Made by a program: the position numbers and the translations under genes
Shown here: piece by piece, positions 1-11,002 of the stretch
How positions within the stretch are numbered: the first letter of the stretch is position 1
How the letters are laid out: the number at the start of each line of letters is the position of its first letter
Assembly (NCBI GenBank): GCA_024663395.1
Contig: JANFAH010000004.1
Location: forward strand, 1,116,001-1,180,000
Origin: Pisolithus tinctorius
Taxonomy: Eukaryota > Basidiomycota > Agaricomycetes > Boletales > Pisolithaceae
Direction: 5' to 3'
Length of the DNA: 64,000 bases
Notes under the pieces: generated by a model
What the model was told of the DNA's origin: nothing
The model's input: only the letters and a program-made list of their open reading frames with translations
The model's database searches: none

Positions 1-672
1 CCGGTTATCAGATCGTTCACCAGGAAATCCCGTACTTTGACAGCATTAGTGTTTCTGACTGCCCTGTCAGGTCCGTCGAATCATTTACTGAGGTTCTAGC
101 CGCTGATTTTTATGGATAGGTGCATTTGTGGCTGGATTGGATGCCGGGCTACTGTATAACGAGTTCCCTCTGATGGGCGGGCGCATTGTGCCTCCCATGG
201 ATGAGTTGTTCTCTGCAGCATATGCCAAGGCCGCGGATAGATCCGATATTTGGTGGAGAAACATTTTTGAAAATCCAACTGCCGTTCAATTTGACCACCG
301 ACTTTTGGTAAGTTATTTTCCATTTCCTTCGCACGAGTGGCCTTCTCAGATTACCCGCTCCAGGCCATGACAACGTATATGAGTACTTGTCTCCTATATC
401 TGCATAGCCGTCGTAATGCGGTTCGCAGTCTGTTGCCACCCGCCGCTCGCAGGTCAATAACGGCAGCTTTTCTGATGGCCAATGTACAAGTGATACTTGG
501 CTTGGCCACTCTTCTATATCTTGTACCCGTTCCTGTCGCAGCCGCGCACCAGGCAGGTAGTGTGGCACTGTTGAGCACGATGATCTCTACGCTGGTTGCA
601 CTGCGCCGTCCAAGCATGGCAGCTCAGCTGTGGCGGAAAGCCAAAGCTAGCATGCCCCGAACCAGTCATTAA
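1..672 (+). CDS. COX15: Heme A synthase, 3' part (5' end outside window)
   Basis: COX15 converts heme O to heme A in the mitochondrial inner membrane, which cytochrome c oxidase needs. Three exons are visible: 1-70, 120-307 and 364-672. The joins restore the family signature [14 protein letters not shown] followed by [10 protein letters not shown], then FDHRLLAMTTY, whose His is a heme-ligand candidate. A second conserved His lies in [10 protein letters not shown] near the end. Introns 71-119 and 308-363 are 49 and 56 nt. The C-terminal part carries the last hydrophobic helices and ends HLYR-free in a short basic tail (about 20 residues rich in R and K) before TAA. The 5' part of the gene lies off the left edge. 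Identification rests on several family-specific motifs, so confidence is high. Confidence 0.93.
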
Positions 673-807
673 TGTTGTACTCAGCTCGCTTCCCTCCTTT
701 GTTCAGATAGTTGCTACATACAACACACCTTCCCCACTCATTGTCTAAATCGCGCGGGTTTCGAACGTTATACGAACAGCGGTTATACATACTAGTAAGT
801 GTCACAA

Positions 808-1904
808 CTATCCGGTCATTTGTACATCTTCGTCTGCCGTTGCAGGGGCTACCGGTGCTCCATCACCTGGCTCCTTCCGATCCATGTTTTGTAGGTATAC
901 TGCAACGGGTTCACCTTCGATAATGCGGAATTTACCTGGCGGAGATAACGGCTTTTCATGCAAACCGGTGGGCCCAATAATACCAATGGATGTGTTGTTC
1001 GCATTGAGTTCCTTGTCTTGCTGGAGGGTCTCCCTGAGTGCATGGAGACCATGTTTTATGAGCTCTTCCAGAGTACCTGCGTTGCAAGTGACAAGTAAGC
1101 CAATCTCAACGGACAGTAATAGAGCCAGCGAGACGAAACGAACAGTCTTCAAAACTCTTGTAATGCTTCTCGAGATAAGTCTTGGCACTCTGACTGCGCG
1201 CACCGATAGACATGGCGATGTATTCATACGAATTTCCGGATGGCGAGAATTCAAAGAGGTGCGGTCCGGACTGGTCTTGTCCAATGACAAGGAAACCGAC
1301 ACCGTAAGGTCGCCGACCGTATTCTTGGGTGTTCACTTGTGCCTCTGTTCACCTTGTATTTAAGGAAACCGGAGATACACAGGTATATATAAGGGACGTA
1401 CTGTCAGCGATAGTGGACACGAGACGGTTGACTGGCATTGGCCTGTTGAAGACCATGCGCTCACTCATAGCTTGTTGCCGCATAAAGTTGCTGTAGTATG
1501 ACACTCAACGTCGCGCTTCTCCAGCAAACCCGTACCGCCTCATACCTGAGTACTCGTGCGTCCGACGTCAGACCAGCAATAGCGATACCAACGTGGTCGT
1601 CTATTCGGAACATCTTCTGTTGGTACGATGCCAACTCTCCAGTGGAGCGCTGCTCGCCATCAGCGAGCGTGTTCATAGAGCGGGTAGTATTGAATTGACC
1701 TTCAGAGCCAAAAGGATGGCGTGTGTCTTTGATCGCAGGCCGACCGCTGCAGATCCTTGTTTGACGGCCTCAAGGGCATATTCGACCTGATGAAGACGGC
1801 CCTGGGGCGAAAAGACAGTATTATCCGAGTCGTAGGTATTCCTAAACTGCGCAAGTTGGTCACCATGCTAAACGGACAATCCGTTCGACCTGTCCACGTA
1901 CCAT
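808..1904 (-). CDS. PRE5: 20S proteasome subunit alpha (PSMA1 type)
   Basis: This is a structural alpha-ring subunit of the 20S proteasome (PSMA1 in human, Pre5 in yeast). Six coding exons read 1904-1902, 1846-1700, 1649-1546, 1490-1402, 1344-1144 and 1076-808, giving 270 aa, close to human PSMA1 (263). Family signatures are clear: [20 protein letters not shown] at the N-terminus, then [35 protein letters not shown] and [14 protein letters not shown]. The C-terminal tail is acidic and Ala/Pro-rich, as is usual for this subunit. The first coding exon is only the ATG, followed directly by GTACGT. The next exon starts with the Phe codon found as residue 2 in the family. The intron between exons 5 and 6 uses a GTTCGT donor. 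Identity is certain; the exon 5/6 edge is inferred from frame. Confidence 0.95.
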
Positions 1905-2109
1905 CGTAGTAGAAGATATCTGAAGCTCAAACCTTGCATGTACAGGGTGACGCGTCTGCCTTGTATCGCGGAATCACGTGACTCTACCGTTGGTGCAGAC
2001 TTACCAAAAATGCCCTCTAGCGACCATTCAGACAACCCCAAAGCAAATTGCAGAAGCTGGTGATTTCTTCAAACGATTCTGATAAAATACTGGAAAAGCT
2101 GTAGGCTAT
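1905..2109. promoter_or_regulatory. PRE5 upstream region with TCACGTGA and ACGCGT
   Basis: This 205-bp gap separates the PRE5 start from the 3' end of the next gene. It holds the palindrome TCACGTGA at 1974-1981, which contains the CACGTG E-box recognised by Cbf1/Pho4/USF-type factors. It also holds one ACGCGT (MluI box) at 1950-1955. I see no Rpn4-type GGTGGCAAA box. Function is inferred from motif identity only. Confidence 0.3.
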
Positions 2110-5100
2110 TCAACGTGTACCCTTCTTATCTGCTCGCCACTCCTTGAATATGCCATCAAGGCTCTTGTATATCAAGTGCGAGGGCAGACAGCGAATGATT
2201 TCACCCATCCTTTCTTCCGCATCTGCTTTCCCCTTGTCCCCCTTCGTCTTTTCGGCAAAGTCGACCGCCATGTGGAAAATTGCGAGGACGGCGAGGGAAA
2301 CATGGGTCTGTTGTGCACCATGTGCAGCTGATTGAGTGAGAGCGGCAAGGAGTGGCCCAGATATACTTGGCGCAGATATAGCAGGTGTGGATTGCGAGAA
2401 AGGGGTGGCACGCTCTCCGCGCACAAGCCTCAACAGTATCTCGAGTAGGTTATCTGCTTCGGTCATATGTGTCTTGAGGAAGCGTTGCCGCTCAGTTTGC
2501 ACTCCTACAGGTGAATTCACGGCCCATCCCTCCAGTACTGTCCATATCGTCGGAGCCTTTGATAGATATCAGTAAAAACCAGACGGTAACAAGGGAATAT
2601 TGGCATACTGGATCTGGATCCGTGACTTCAATTTTCTTCTCCCATCCATCGGCTGCTGCACCAGCAACCCAAAACATCCGTCCAAATATACTCTTTAGCC
2701 ACTCCTGCACGTCGCCCGACTTAACCCACTTCGGTTCAGACAATGGTCGTTCTGTGTCCAAGTAGACAATCAGGTTAATTTTTAATGGTAACGAGTGTTT
2801 CCAAAACGGAGGGATTGTCTCGTCTGCACCGGAAGCCTCGCAAACCGTTGGTAAAAGAGAACACGACTTCGTTGCTTCGGAGAGCCCCTCGATCTGTGAT
2901 AACATGAGCGAGAAGCTCGGTCTTAGTAACCAATTGACGTACTGAAACGCCCTTTATGCTGTCATCACCTTCCTTCTCGAGTGTCATAAGCACTTCGATG
3001 CGGCCTTCAGCCCTATACACGCGAAGATAGTGGACAACTTCAGCGTCGACAACCAAACGCCGGGTCCCCGCTGCATACGATATCGACAGTCGGTTCGCAG
3101 ATGGCACTCGCCCTTGCGTTGGCGCAACAGTGGTCGGTATCTGGGCAGAGTCGCCACAAGCAGAACCAGAAGAGGTGGATAACAGTGTGTTGGACGAGGG
3201 CGACGCAGGTGGCTCTGGGAGGTGTTCTTGGTCGTTGTCGCGACCGACGGTTTTATCCTCCTCTGGAATCACGTTCGCAGAATGGTTATCTCTGCCATGT
3301 TGGGAGATACCCTCTTCTTCTGGCGAAAATAGGCCTCCATCCTGAGCATCGTCTATTGTGGTGGACGCGAGCGAAGCAAAAGCTTGTAGTGGCTTGGGTC
3401 TCGAATGAACGTCGGGAACTTGCAACTGATAAGGTCCTGCAGGGTCAGCAGACTGCTCCGTCGCAGAGCGAGGTTTATCAGACTGAGTAGCAGGCTGCGT
3501 GGAAGCACGACTAGATGACACATCGAATGAAGAACTCAAGGATGCATTTGACTGGGAAGCAAGACGAGACGACTCGGCAAGAGGAGAATTGAACAGATTA
3601 TCCCTCTCGCCACCAACAGCCGAGGGCTGTGTTGCTTCTGGAGTGGTGCCATTGGCCTCCTCCTCAGGAAGAACAAGGACAATATCCATGTCCCGCTGTG
3701 CGGGGACAACGTCAGAATTTGGACGCAAAGAATCTCCTTCAGGGGGTCCTGGCAGCCCATATTTGCCAACGGCAATGTTATCATTGACCTCAGGACGCAT
3801 CAAAGGCAACGAAAGACCAGTACCGTCTGGAACGGTATCCGAGTCCAGAACAGCAGCAGAGTTGTCTTCAGAATACACGTCAGCCGTACGAAGCCTTCCA
3901 ACCGTCAGATGGACGCCTCCATCACAACCCGAGAGCATCCACCAGAAACGGAGAGCAAATAAGTCGGAAACTCACCATCGCCTGCAATGCCAGCCTCGGT
4001 GTTCAGAACGTTTGCTTCAATGACAGCAGTCTGAGATTCCTCAACCTGGCTCACGCAAAGTTGGTCTTCATCATCGCCATGAGTATCAACGTGCGCAGCT
4101 TCAGCTTCGTCCTCGGCAATAGCGGCCATTAGCCAGTCGCCTTCACTAGCAGTTTCGGCAACGCTAGGGTCAACGCTAGCCCTGCCCATCCCATCAAATT
4201 CATTGCTAGCCGCATCGCTCATCTGGCTGCTGTGTGGTACAGGCGGACGCTCGCGTCCCTCCTCAGCATCAGCATCAGCATCATCATCCTCAAGTTTCTT
4301 GCGCTTCCCTTTGCGGGAATCCATAGGTGCAACACGGAGCGCGGAAGGGCAATTGTGTGGGATGGGATGTGAATCATCCGCAGACGCAGGTGTGTGGAAA
4401 TAAACGCGGATGCGAGACGGAGGTGCAGTATGCATTACGTTGGAAGCTTCAGTTTTGACCTCCGCAGTCGCTGACTCTCCGCTTTGCACATAAGCATTAT
4501 CGCTTTTGAGTGCAAGCTCAGTAGTTTTCCCACTAAGGGAAGTATCGGCTTCGACTGTTTCCTGTTTAACGGGATGTGAAGATTCGACGAGAGTGGCAAC
4601 TACTTCTTTCTCCTTTGCTTTGACAGCGGTGGGAAGCACTCCCCAAGTCCATCCAAGCTCAGGCATTTCAAGCCCGATAATCTTAAAGTCTGTCAGAGTG
4701 CGCCGGTTTTCATCTTTCTTACCACTGCTGCCAAAGTTAGCCATCGGCGCGTCACGATTTCCAGTGTGACTGCCCGCTCCATCCTGTCGCCCACTGCGAC
4801 CTTGGCCATGACCTCGACCTCGGAAACTGGTATTACCCGTATTTCCCTGATGGTGTCCAGCGCCGAACGACCCACCTCTGCGGTTGTGGAAGTCTTGTTT
4901 GCCAAAACCACCTCTGGAGCCGTGACCACGAAGTGAACCGTGCTGACCGCCGCCGCGGCCGGCTCCACCACTCATGAACATGTTTCCTCGGCCACGATGA
5001 TGGTTTACACCTCCTCGGCCGCCCATTGGACCCTTTCCTCTCCCTCCACCGACGGCACCACCTCGATTACTCATAGAATTCCTATTACCACCAAGTGGTA

Positions 5101-5809
5101 GCTGGTTAGCGCCCTGTTGGTTCTGATTTTGACCATGACCGTACAGACTTGCCCCCGCTGGGTTGGAGGGTGGAGGTGGGGGTTGGAACTGGGGTTGCGG
5201 GGGTGGAGGACCTGCTTGGCGTTGCTGGTTTGCACCAGGGCCGTCGAATCGCTGTCTTTTGGCGGGAGGCAAATTTTGCGGTGGTGTATGATGGATGCCG
5301 TGGCTGGGCCGCGGTTGTTGTGGAGGTTGCTGTTGTGTAAAGTAAGATTGTGGCGGGGCCATGTGCTGGGGTGGTTGTTGGTACGTCGGCTGCGAAATGA
5401 CAGGTTGCGAAGCCTGGGGTTGGTAGGCCTGAAAGCCGACGGACGCATGGTAAGGATTGTACTGAGGTTGGGGTTGGGGGGGCGGGGGAAGCGGGGGGGC
5501 AACTGGAGGTACATGTTGGTAGGGCTGTTGCTGCTGCTGTTGACGTTGCCAATGCAAATTCTGTCCGCCATACCCATAATTCGCATACAGGGCGCTTTGC
5601 TCCGGCGGTGGCCTCTGTGGTTGTGGTGCAGTCCAGGGTGCCGTGTAAACAGGCGCAGTCGGTTGTTGAGCTTGCTGCTGTTGAGCAGAAGCTGCCACTG
5701 CTGCCCAGTATGCAGAGTAGTCTGGGGGTGCTGCAGGTGGTGGGCCAGGTGGCAGAGGCGGTTGCGGAGGGTTGTAAGTTGGCTGGGGAACAAACGGATT
5801 CTTGTTCAT
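2110..5809 (-). CDS. Proline/glutamine- and RGG-rich protein of unknown function
   Basis: I do not recognise a named family. Four exons (5809-3976, 3916-2943, 2893-2609, 2556-2110) join in frame to 1179 aa. The N-terminus begins MNKNPFVPQPTYNPPQ and is Pro/Gln/Tyr-rich, including a run of six Gln (about residues 1-200). An RGG/GRG block follows (about 225-340), typical of RNA-binding, condensate-forming proteins. Around residue 360 is a short conserved-looking segment, DFKIIGLEMPELGWTWG. A long acidic/Ser-rich linker comes next. The C-terminal third looks folded: one stretch has LRVYRAEGRIEVLMTLEKEG, then SEPKWVKSGDVQEWLKSIFG, and a final helical segment. The intron at 2894-2942 has GTACGT and TACTAA. 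The role may be RNA-related, inferred from composition only. The start is the first ATG of a long uninterrupted exon. Confidence 0.8.
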
Positions 5810-6410
5810 CGCACAGACCAGATGGGATGCGATTTGTCTCAGACGAGGAGGACAAAGAACACAAAGCGAGGCTTAGTCATCGGTACAGCCACTCCGCCTC
5901 CCATTTACACTCTATTCCAAGACAGCGTAGACGTGAATATTTCGTGCTACGATTTTTCTGTACTCTCCACTTTGAAGTAGCAAATTAAGTTAAGGACCGA
6001 CATAGTTGCAACCAACCTTGCATCCGAGCTTTCACTTTCAGCTCTGGCGTGCCGATAATTCCTGTAATTGGCTGCCCGCCCAATTCCCTGTTCTGGTTTT
6101 CTGGGGCACTAATAACTCTCCGATGGATGTCTCAGAGCAAGTGTCGAGGGCAACCAGTATTTCATATCCGTGGGAGCTGGATACATGTATAGGGGACCTC
6201 AGACACCGTAACGATAAGGGCAACCCTCTCTCTTCCCGCCAGTAGCATTGAGTGGAGCATCAGTGGATACTCAGGCCACCCCCATTCCTTCCTCTCACCA
6301 TCCATCGCTGCGAGTCCCTATCACGAACGCGTCGTGAATAACTTGATGTGACCTGGTGGAAAGGGTCAGGAAGAAAAACATACGTAAATTAACAGATTCC
6401 GCGCGACTTC
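5810..6410. other. Divergent intergenic region
   Basis: This 600-bp region separates the start codons of the RGG-rich protein (-) and the mechanosensitive channel (+). It presumably carries both promoters. Short ORFs here have no recognisable content. I see no repeat, RNA gene or strong motif. Confidence 0.5.
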
Positions 6411-9400
6411 ATGATGGACCAGCTCCACCCTGCACCAACACTTCCACTACCGCGCGGCGCTTTCACGCCTCGTGGCGACGAGCCAGAAGACTACAAGTCG
6501 ACAGACTTGTCGCGTCTTCCACCCAGTACATCTGTCACGAGCGCGTCTCAGACTGACTTTTGGGACGCGTCAGCATCCCATTCCCAAGAAAGACTCGTAT
6601 CAAGCCCCTTGATACCACCTTCGATGGGAAATAGACAAAACAGCCAGTGTTCAAGTTCCGAGCAGAATACCAAGCAGTCTGCCAGCCAGAGACCGACGGT
6701 TCATTATCCTGACGACGTCACTCGCGCCCCAAGTCCAAGCTACTTCAATATTCCTCCCAAGGTAGACACTGCACCATCCTCGATCGCCGGAAGCGACGCA
6801 GAGGATGAAGAGGACGATGACTTCGATTGGAGCGGGGACGACGACTTGGCAGAGGAAGAAGCCAAGTTTGAAAAGCAGACTGGTGTTAAGCTCAAGTCTA
6901 GGCACTCGCTGTTGAGGTTCGCACTATTCGTTTTATGGTACCTGGCCGTCTCTCACCTGCTCCAGACTGTTCACCTTCTTGTTCTCTACTCTTGTTGGCT
7001 CGATTTTTCTTGCAGGCGTCCTGGTGACGCCAGCGTTAATTGTTCATTTCTTTTGGTATAAACCTCATCCAACCGACCACCGCCGCTACGTCTCCCAGAA
7101 TGTGGAGGCATGGCTGTTCTGGGCCGCTGCCAATGTTGTTATATCCTGGGGACTCGCCATGATTGTGGATATAATACCTGTCATCATACGGATGTTGATA
7201 TCCTTGTCTTGGGGTCATGTCTCGGAGGAAACCAAGACACGCATCGAACTGTACAATGCCGTCAAAGATACCCTTAAACCTGTGCTGTATGCGGCGAGTG
7301 CATGGATCAGTTGGATCATTCTGTTCCAAAACATTTTTCAACTGCACGACAGCTCTGAGGCTCAAAGTTATGCCGCGTACACCGACCGTGTAGGCTGCAC
7401 GAGGTTTTCTTGAGCTTCCGTGGATTCTCATTCGTCTTTTCAGGTCGTTCAAGTCATCGAGTTTCTGTTCTTCTTTGCGCTAGTGTTCTGTGCTCAAAGA
7501 ATGCTGTCTCACGCTATCGGTAGTGTCTACCTCGTCAGTGAGCTTTCTCGTACTTACGATCCCTAGCTTTTGCATTTCATCAGACGGCCTATCGGGAACG
7601 CCTCCAGGAACTGAAAGTTGGCCTCCGTGTCATCGAACAGCTGCGCACATTTAAACCAAAACACCGGCACGCTAAATCGAGTAGCCACGCACCTATGTTC
7701 TCCATGCTTGGTTTCATGACCCCTTTCAGTGGAGAGAAGGAGCCCATTGGCTCTCATGCGAATCGTCAGCATTCTAGTCCAGCCGATACAACGGACGACG
7801 CAGATGATGCAGATAATGAGCACGTGGTAAAGGGTCGAAAAGGAAAGGGCAAACGCAAGCTAAGGGAGTCAAAGACATTTGAACAAATGGTCGAGAAAAC
7901 GCCGACAGAGACGCCAGCCTCGGAGTACCCTTCGCCAGCTGCATGTGTATCAGACACCGATTCCCCACATGGAGTGCCGGGTACCCCTCACCGATACCCT
8001 CCAACACCTGTCCGTCGGTTGTCCGGGACAGACCAACAACACGAGGACTTCAACCCTGCCGTTCAGGCTGCCAGGGTACTCAAGTCCGCTGTCCTTCACG
8101 ACGCACGTAACATCAAAGGCAACAACTATGACCTGAGCGAACTCGTGAGCAGCGTTAACACTGTACAGGATGCCAAGGTACGACCCCCGGCACGTCGACG
8201 TGTAGTTTGGGAGTGTTCTCACTGCGACTGGACAGCGTCTGGCCAGAGCTATCTATACCACATTCCGTGATCGTCATCGACAATACCTGGTTCCCTCGGA
8301 CTTTTACCCTGCGTTCCACACACATCAGGAAGCACAAGATGCTTTCCGTGTCTTCGACAGAGATAATAATGGTGATATATCACGCTCTGAGATCAAGTCT
8401 ACCGTGTTGCGGATCTATAAGGAGCGGCGCTTTCTGTCGCGGAGTATCCGTGATGCAGGGGCAGCTCTGAAGCTGCTGAATCAAATCTTATTGTTTATTG
8501 CTATCATCATGCTGTTCTTTATATCGCTCAGCGTATTCGGCGTGGACGTCACGCAATCGCTGACCAGCGTGTATACCTTGGGCATTGCTGCCAGTTTTGT
8601 CTTCAAAAATTCCGCAAGTAATGCGTTTGATGCGATTATGTTCTTGTTTGTGACACAGTACGTCCCCACACGACCACCGCGTAAATTGCGCTGATATGTT
8701 TTTCTAGCCCGTTCGATACCGGTGATCGCTGTTTTATTGATAGTAAGTCCAGCCGAGTAGTCATTTACCTAGACTGACCCGCGATCAGCTGAGAATCTCG
8801 TTGTTAAAAAGATGGGTTTATTTGCGGTGAGTGAAGATCAAATGCCTCCATGATGATGATGATAGCCCAACAAGCTTCCATAACAGACGGTATTCCTTCG
8901 TTCCGATGGCACAGAGAGTTACTATTTCAACAGTCAGCTCTTCACAAAATTCATGTAAGTTTCACATTGCTTTTGTCCGGTATTACATATATAACACCCT
9001 GTAGAACCAACGTTCGCCGCAGTGATGTCTGTTTCCCTTGTAGTGCCATAAAGCGAAGGAAACTGACATGTGCACTAGAAAATGGCGGAGGGACTTACAA
9101 TGCAAGTGGCATGGCGTACACCGCTTGCGAAGTTAGATGAACTCGAGAAACTTCTCAATGAATGGCTCGCAACTGAAGAGAACAGGTGGTTCGAGCCTTC
9201 GACCTCGATTATGTTGCAGAGCATCAACTTCCAACGCTATCTAGAGATCACCATTGCCATACCTCACAACTCGTGCGTGCCCTCGTTCCTGAGAAGGCTA
9301 TGGAGTAACTGAGCTATTCTGCAGCACATGGCAGGACTGGGGTTTACGAACTACATGCAGGACAGCATTCCACGCTGCGGTACAATACTACTGTCGGCAG

Positions 9401-9631
9401 CTCGGTATCGTCTGCTTTGAGTCTCCGATGCCTATCGAATTTGCGGATGCCGACACTCAGCTGTTTACTCCGGCGCCAGAGGCTGACGCCGGATTTGAAA
9501 ATGCATCAGGTGAGGGTGATGGGGCGGCACGGAATCTTTTGGGCTTTACGCCGCCTCATTCAACTGGTTCACATTTGAGGGCGAGGAAGAGCAGAAGTCG
9601 CAAGGCAGCTATGCGTACTGCTGATGGTTGA
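6411..9631 (+). CDS. MscS-type mechanosensitive channel with EF-hand
   Basis: This is a fungal MscS-like channel of the kind named Msy1/Msy2 in fission yeast, where such proteins act in ER calcium control during hypo-osmotic shock. Eleven exons join in frame to 900 aa: 6411-6916, 6966-7389, 7444-7519, 7567-8177, 8236-8657, 8708-8742, 8789-8826, 8887-8954, 9005-9026, 9079-9272, 9325-9631. The N-terminus (about 1-165) is Ser/Pro-rich and acidic. Hydrophobic segments follow from about 170 to 350. One EF-hand loop, DRDNNGDISRSE (about 580-591), has Asp/Asn/Glu at calcium-ligand positions. The pore-lining part includes SLTSVYTLGIAASFVFKNSA, then the beta domain with HPFDTGDRCFID. The tail is Arg/Lys-rich. 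One exon (9005-9026) is only 22 nt. The start may be either of two adjacent ATGs. Confidence 0.92.
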
Positions 9632-9833
9632 CTTAGAATGTATTTCGCAATGGAAGTTTTGATAGGAATGCTACATAGGTACATTCAATGAGAAGGTCGT
9701 GGACGGTCTCCGAGATGTGCTCCCAAGTCACGTGTCACGAGCACGTTATCATGCCATGCTATACGGAAGAGTTAAATAGCGGAAGTGGTTGGACGCAAAC
9801 TTTGTTCGTCCCAATTACGACGACGTTGAAGCG

Positions 9834-10770
9834 ATGGATGACGGTGACTTGCACGACGTCGAACTCGTCTGGTAGGTAGTAATAAATCCGCACCGAAAAT
9901 CCCTCTCACATGTTATCCCGTCGCGTCAGGCCTCATACCGGCCCAAACGATGTCATTGTCACCGGTACATTTGACCAGGTGAGCAAAATCATCCGTTTCC
10001 AATATCCCCCTCCGGCGTGCTCAAGACCATACTTTATGTGCTTCCAGTGGTCGTCTTCCATTCATTTGGTCAAAGGCGACACTGGCTTCCATGGCACGGT
10101 CAAGCTCCCCTGGGGTGAGAAGGTTGCCTACAAGTTCATCGTCGACGGCTACTGGTTCTGTCGTGACGACCGGCCCATGGAAGACGATGGTAGCGGTCAT
10201 GTTAATAACATACTCTACGTTCCTCAAAAGCCCTTGTCCCCGTTGGGAGAGAACGCATCGGCTGTGGAGGCTACCCTTCCCTCCGAACCCAAAGGAGTCG
10301 CACCTATTGTGCCTATGGTCGTCGTCCCGGTCAACGATGTTGCGAGCGGGGGTCTTCCTCCTCCCCATGAGGTCCACCTAGCGGAACTCAGAAATTCGGA
10401 ACAACTAAACGGCCCTTCTACACATAGCCCAGAAATTCCACCTGCCCAATTGGAGGCTGTGACCGAGTCTCTCGTGGGCATGCCCAGCTCAGGCGTGTCT
10501 GGGAGCACGGAGAATCAAAGTTCTAAACCACTCGATGCGGTAGTTACTCCTGTCGTTCCGGAATCTGTCGCGGAGCAACGTGTTGCACCTACCGACTCTG
10601 CACCGCACCTGTCTGATGAACAACATACGTCCCTGCCTACCGCTGTCCAACAGAACTCGTCCTCTACTACTATGGAGTCCGGCGTTACAGCCAAGGAGAA
10701 GCGACTGTCGATATTCCAGAGGCTGAAGCGTGCCTTCCACAAAGACAACGCCGAGCGGCGAAAATCATGA
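9834..10770 (+). CDS. CBM48 / AMPK-beta-like glycogen-binding domain protein
   Basis: This small protein (269 aa) has an N-terminal AMPK1_CBM (CBM48) domain like yeast Crp1/Mdg1. Exons 9834-9871, 9930-9978 and 10048-10770 join to give VWPHTGPNDVIVTGTFDQW, then GTVKLPWGEKVAYKFIVDG and HVNNILYVP, all typical of the glycogen-binding beta-sandwich (about residues 10-90). The rest is Ser/Pro/Val-rich and looks disordered. It ends in a basic helix, SIFQRLKRAFHKDNAERR. No kinase-interaction domain of a true AMPK beta subunit is visible, so it is not SNF1 beta itself. The first ATG gives an acidic 12-residue leader before the domain. It lies 202 bp after the channel gene on the same strand; no functional link is evident. 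Confidence 0.88.
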
Positions 10771-11002
10771 GCGTCCGTACTTACTGCGACATTATTCTCT
10801 CCTCTTCTCTTCTCATTTTTGGCCGACCTAGTTTTCCTAGGTTGGCATGCTATCGACACGATTTACACGACCTTTTATGTCCATACATGCTATTCACGCT
10901 GAATCTAGTTTTACATCTACTCTCAAGTTGGTTATTGTGTACCGCAGACGTTTCGGTCATCCTTTCAAGCTGTACTGGATAGATTTCACTGTGGTTCGAA
11001 TC

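Noticed and set aside
5071..5980. Long overlapping open frames on both strands around the RGG/Pro-rich region
   Set aside because: They are shadows of a biased-composition coding exon; the frame beginning at 5809 has the continuous gene and conserved segments.
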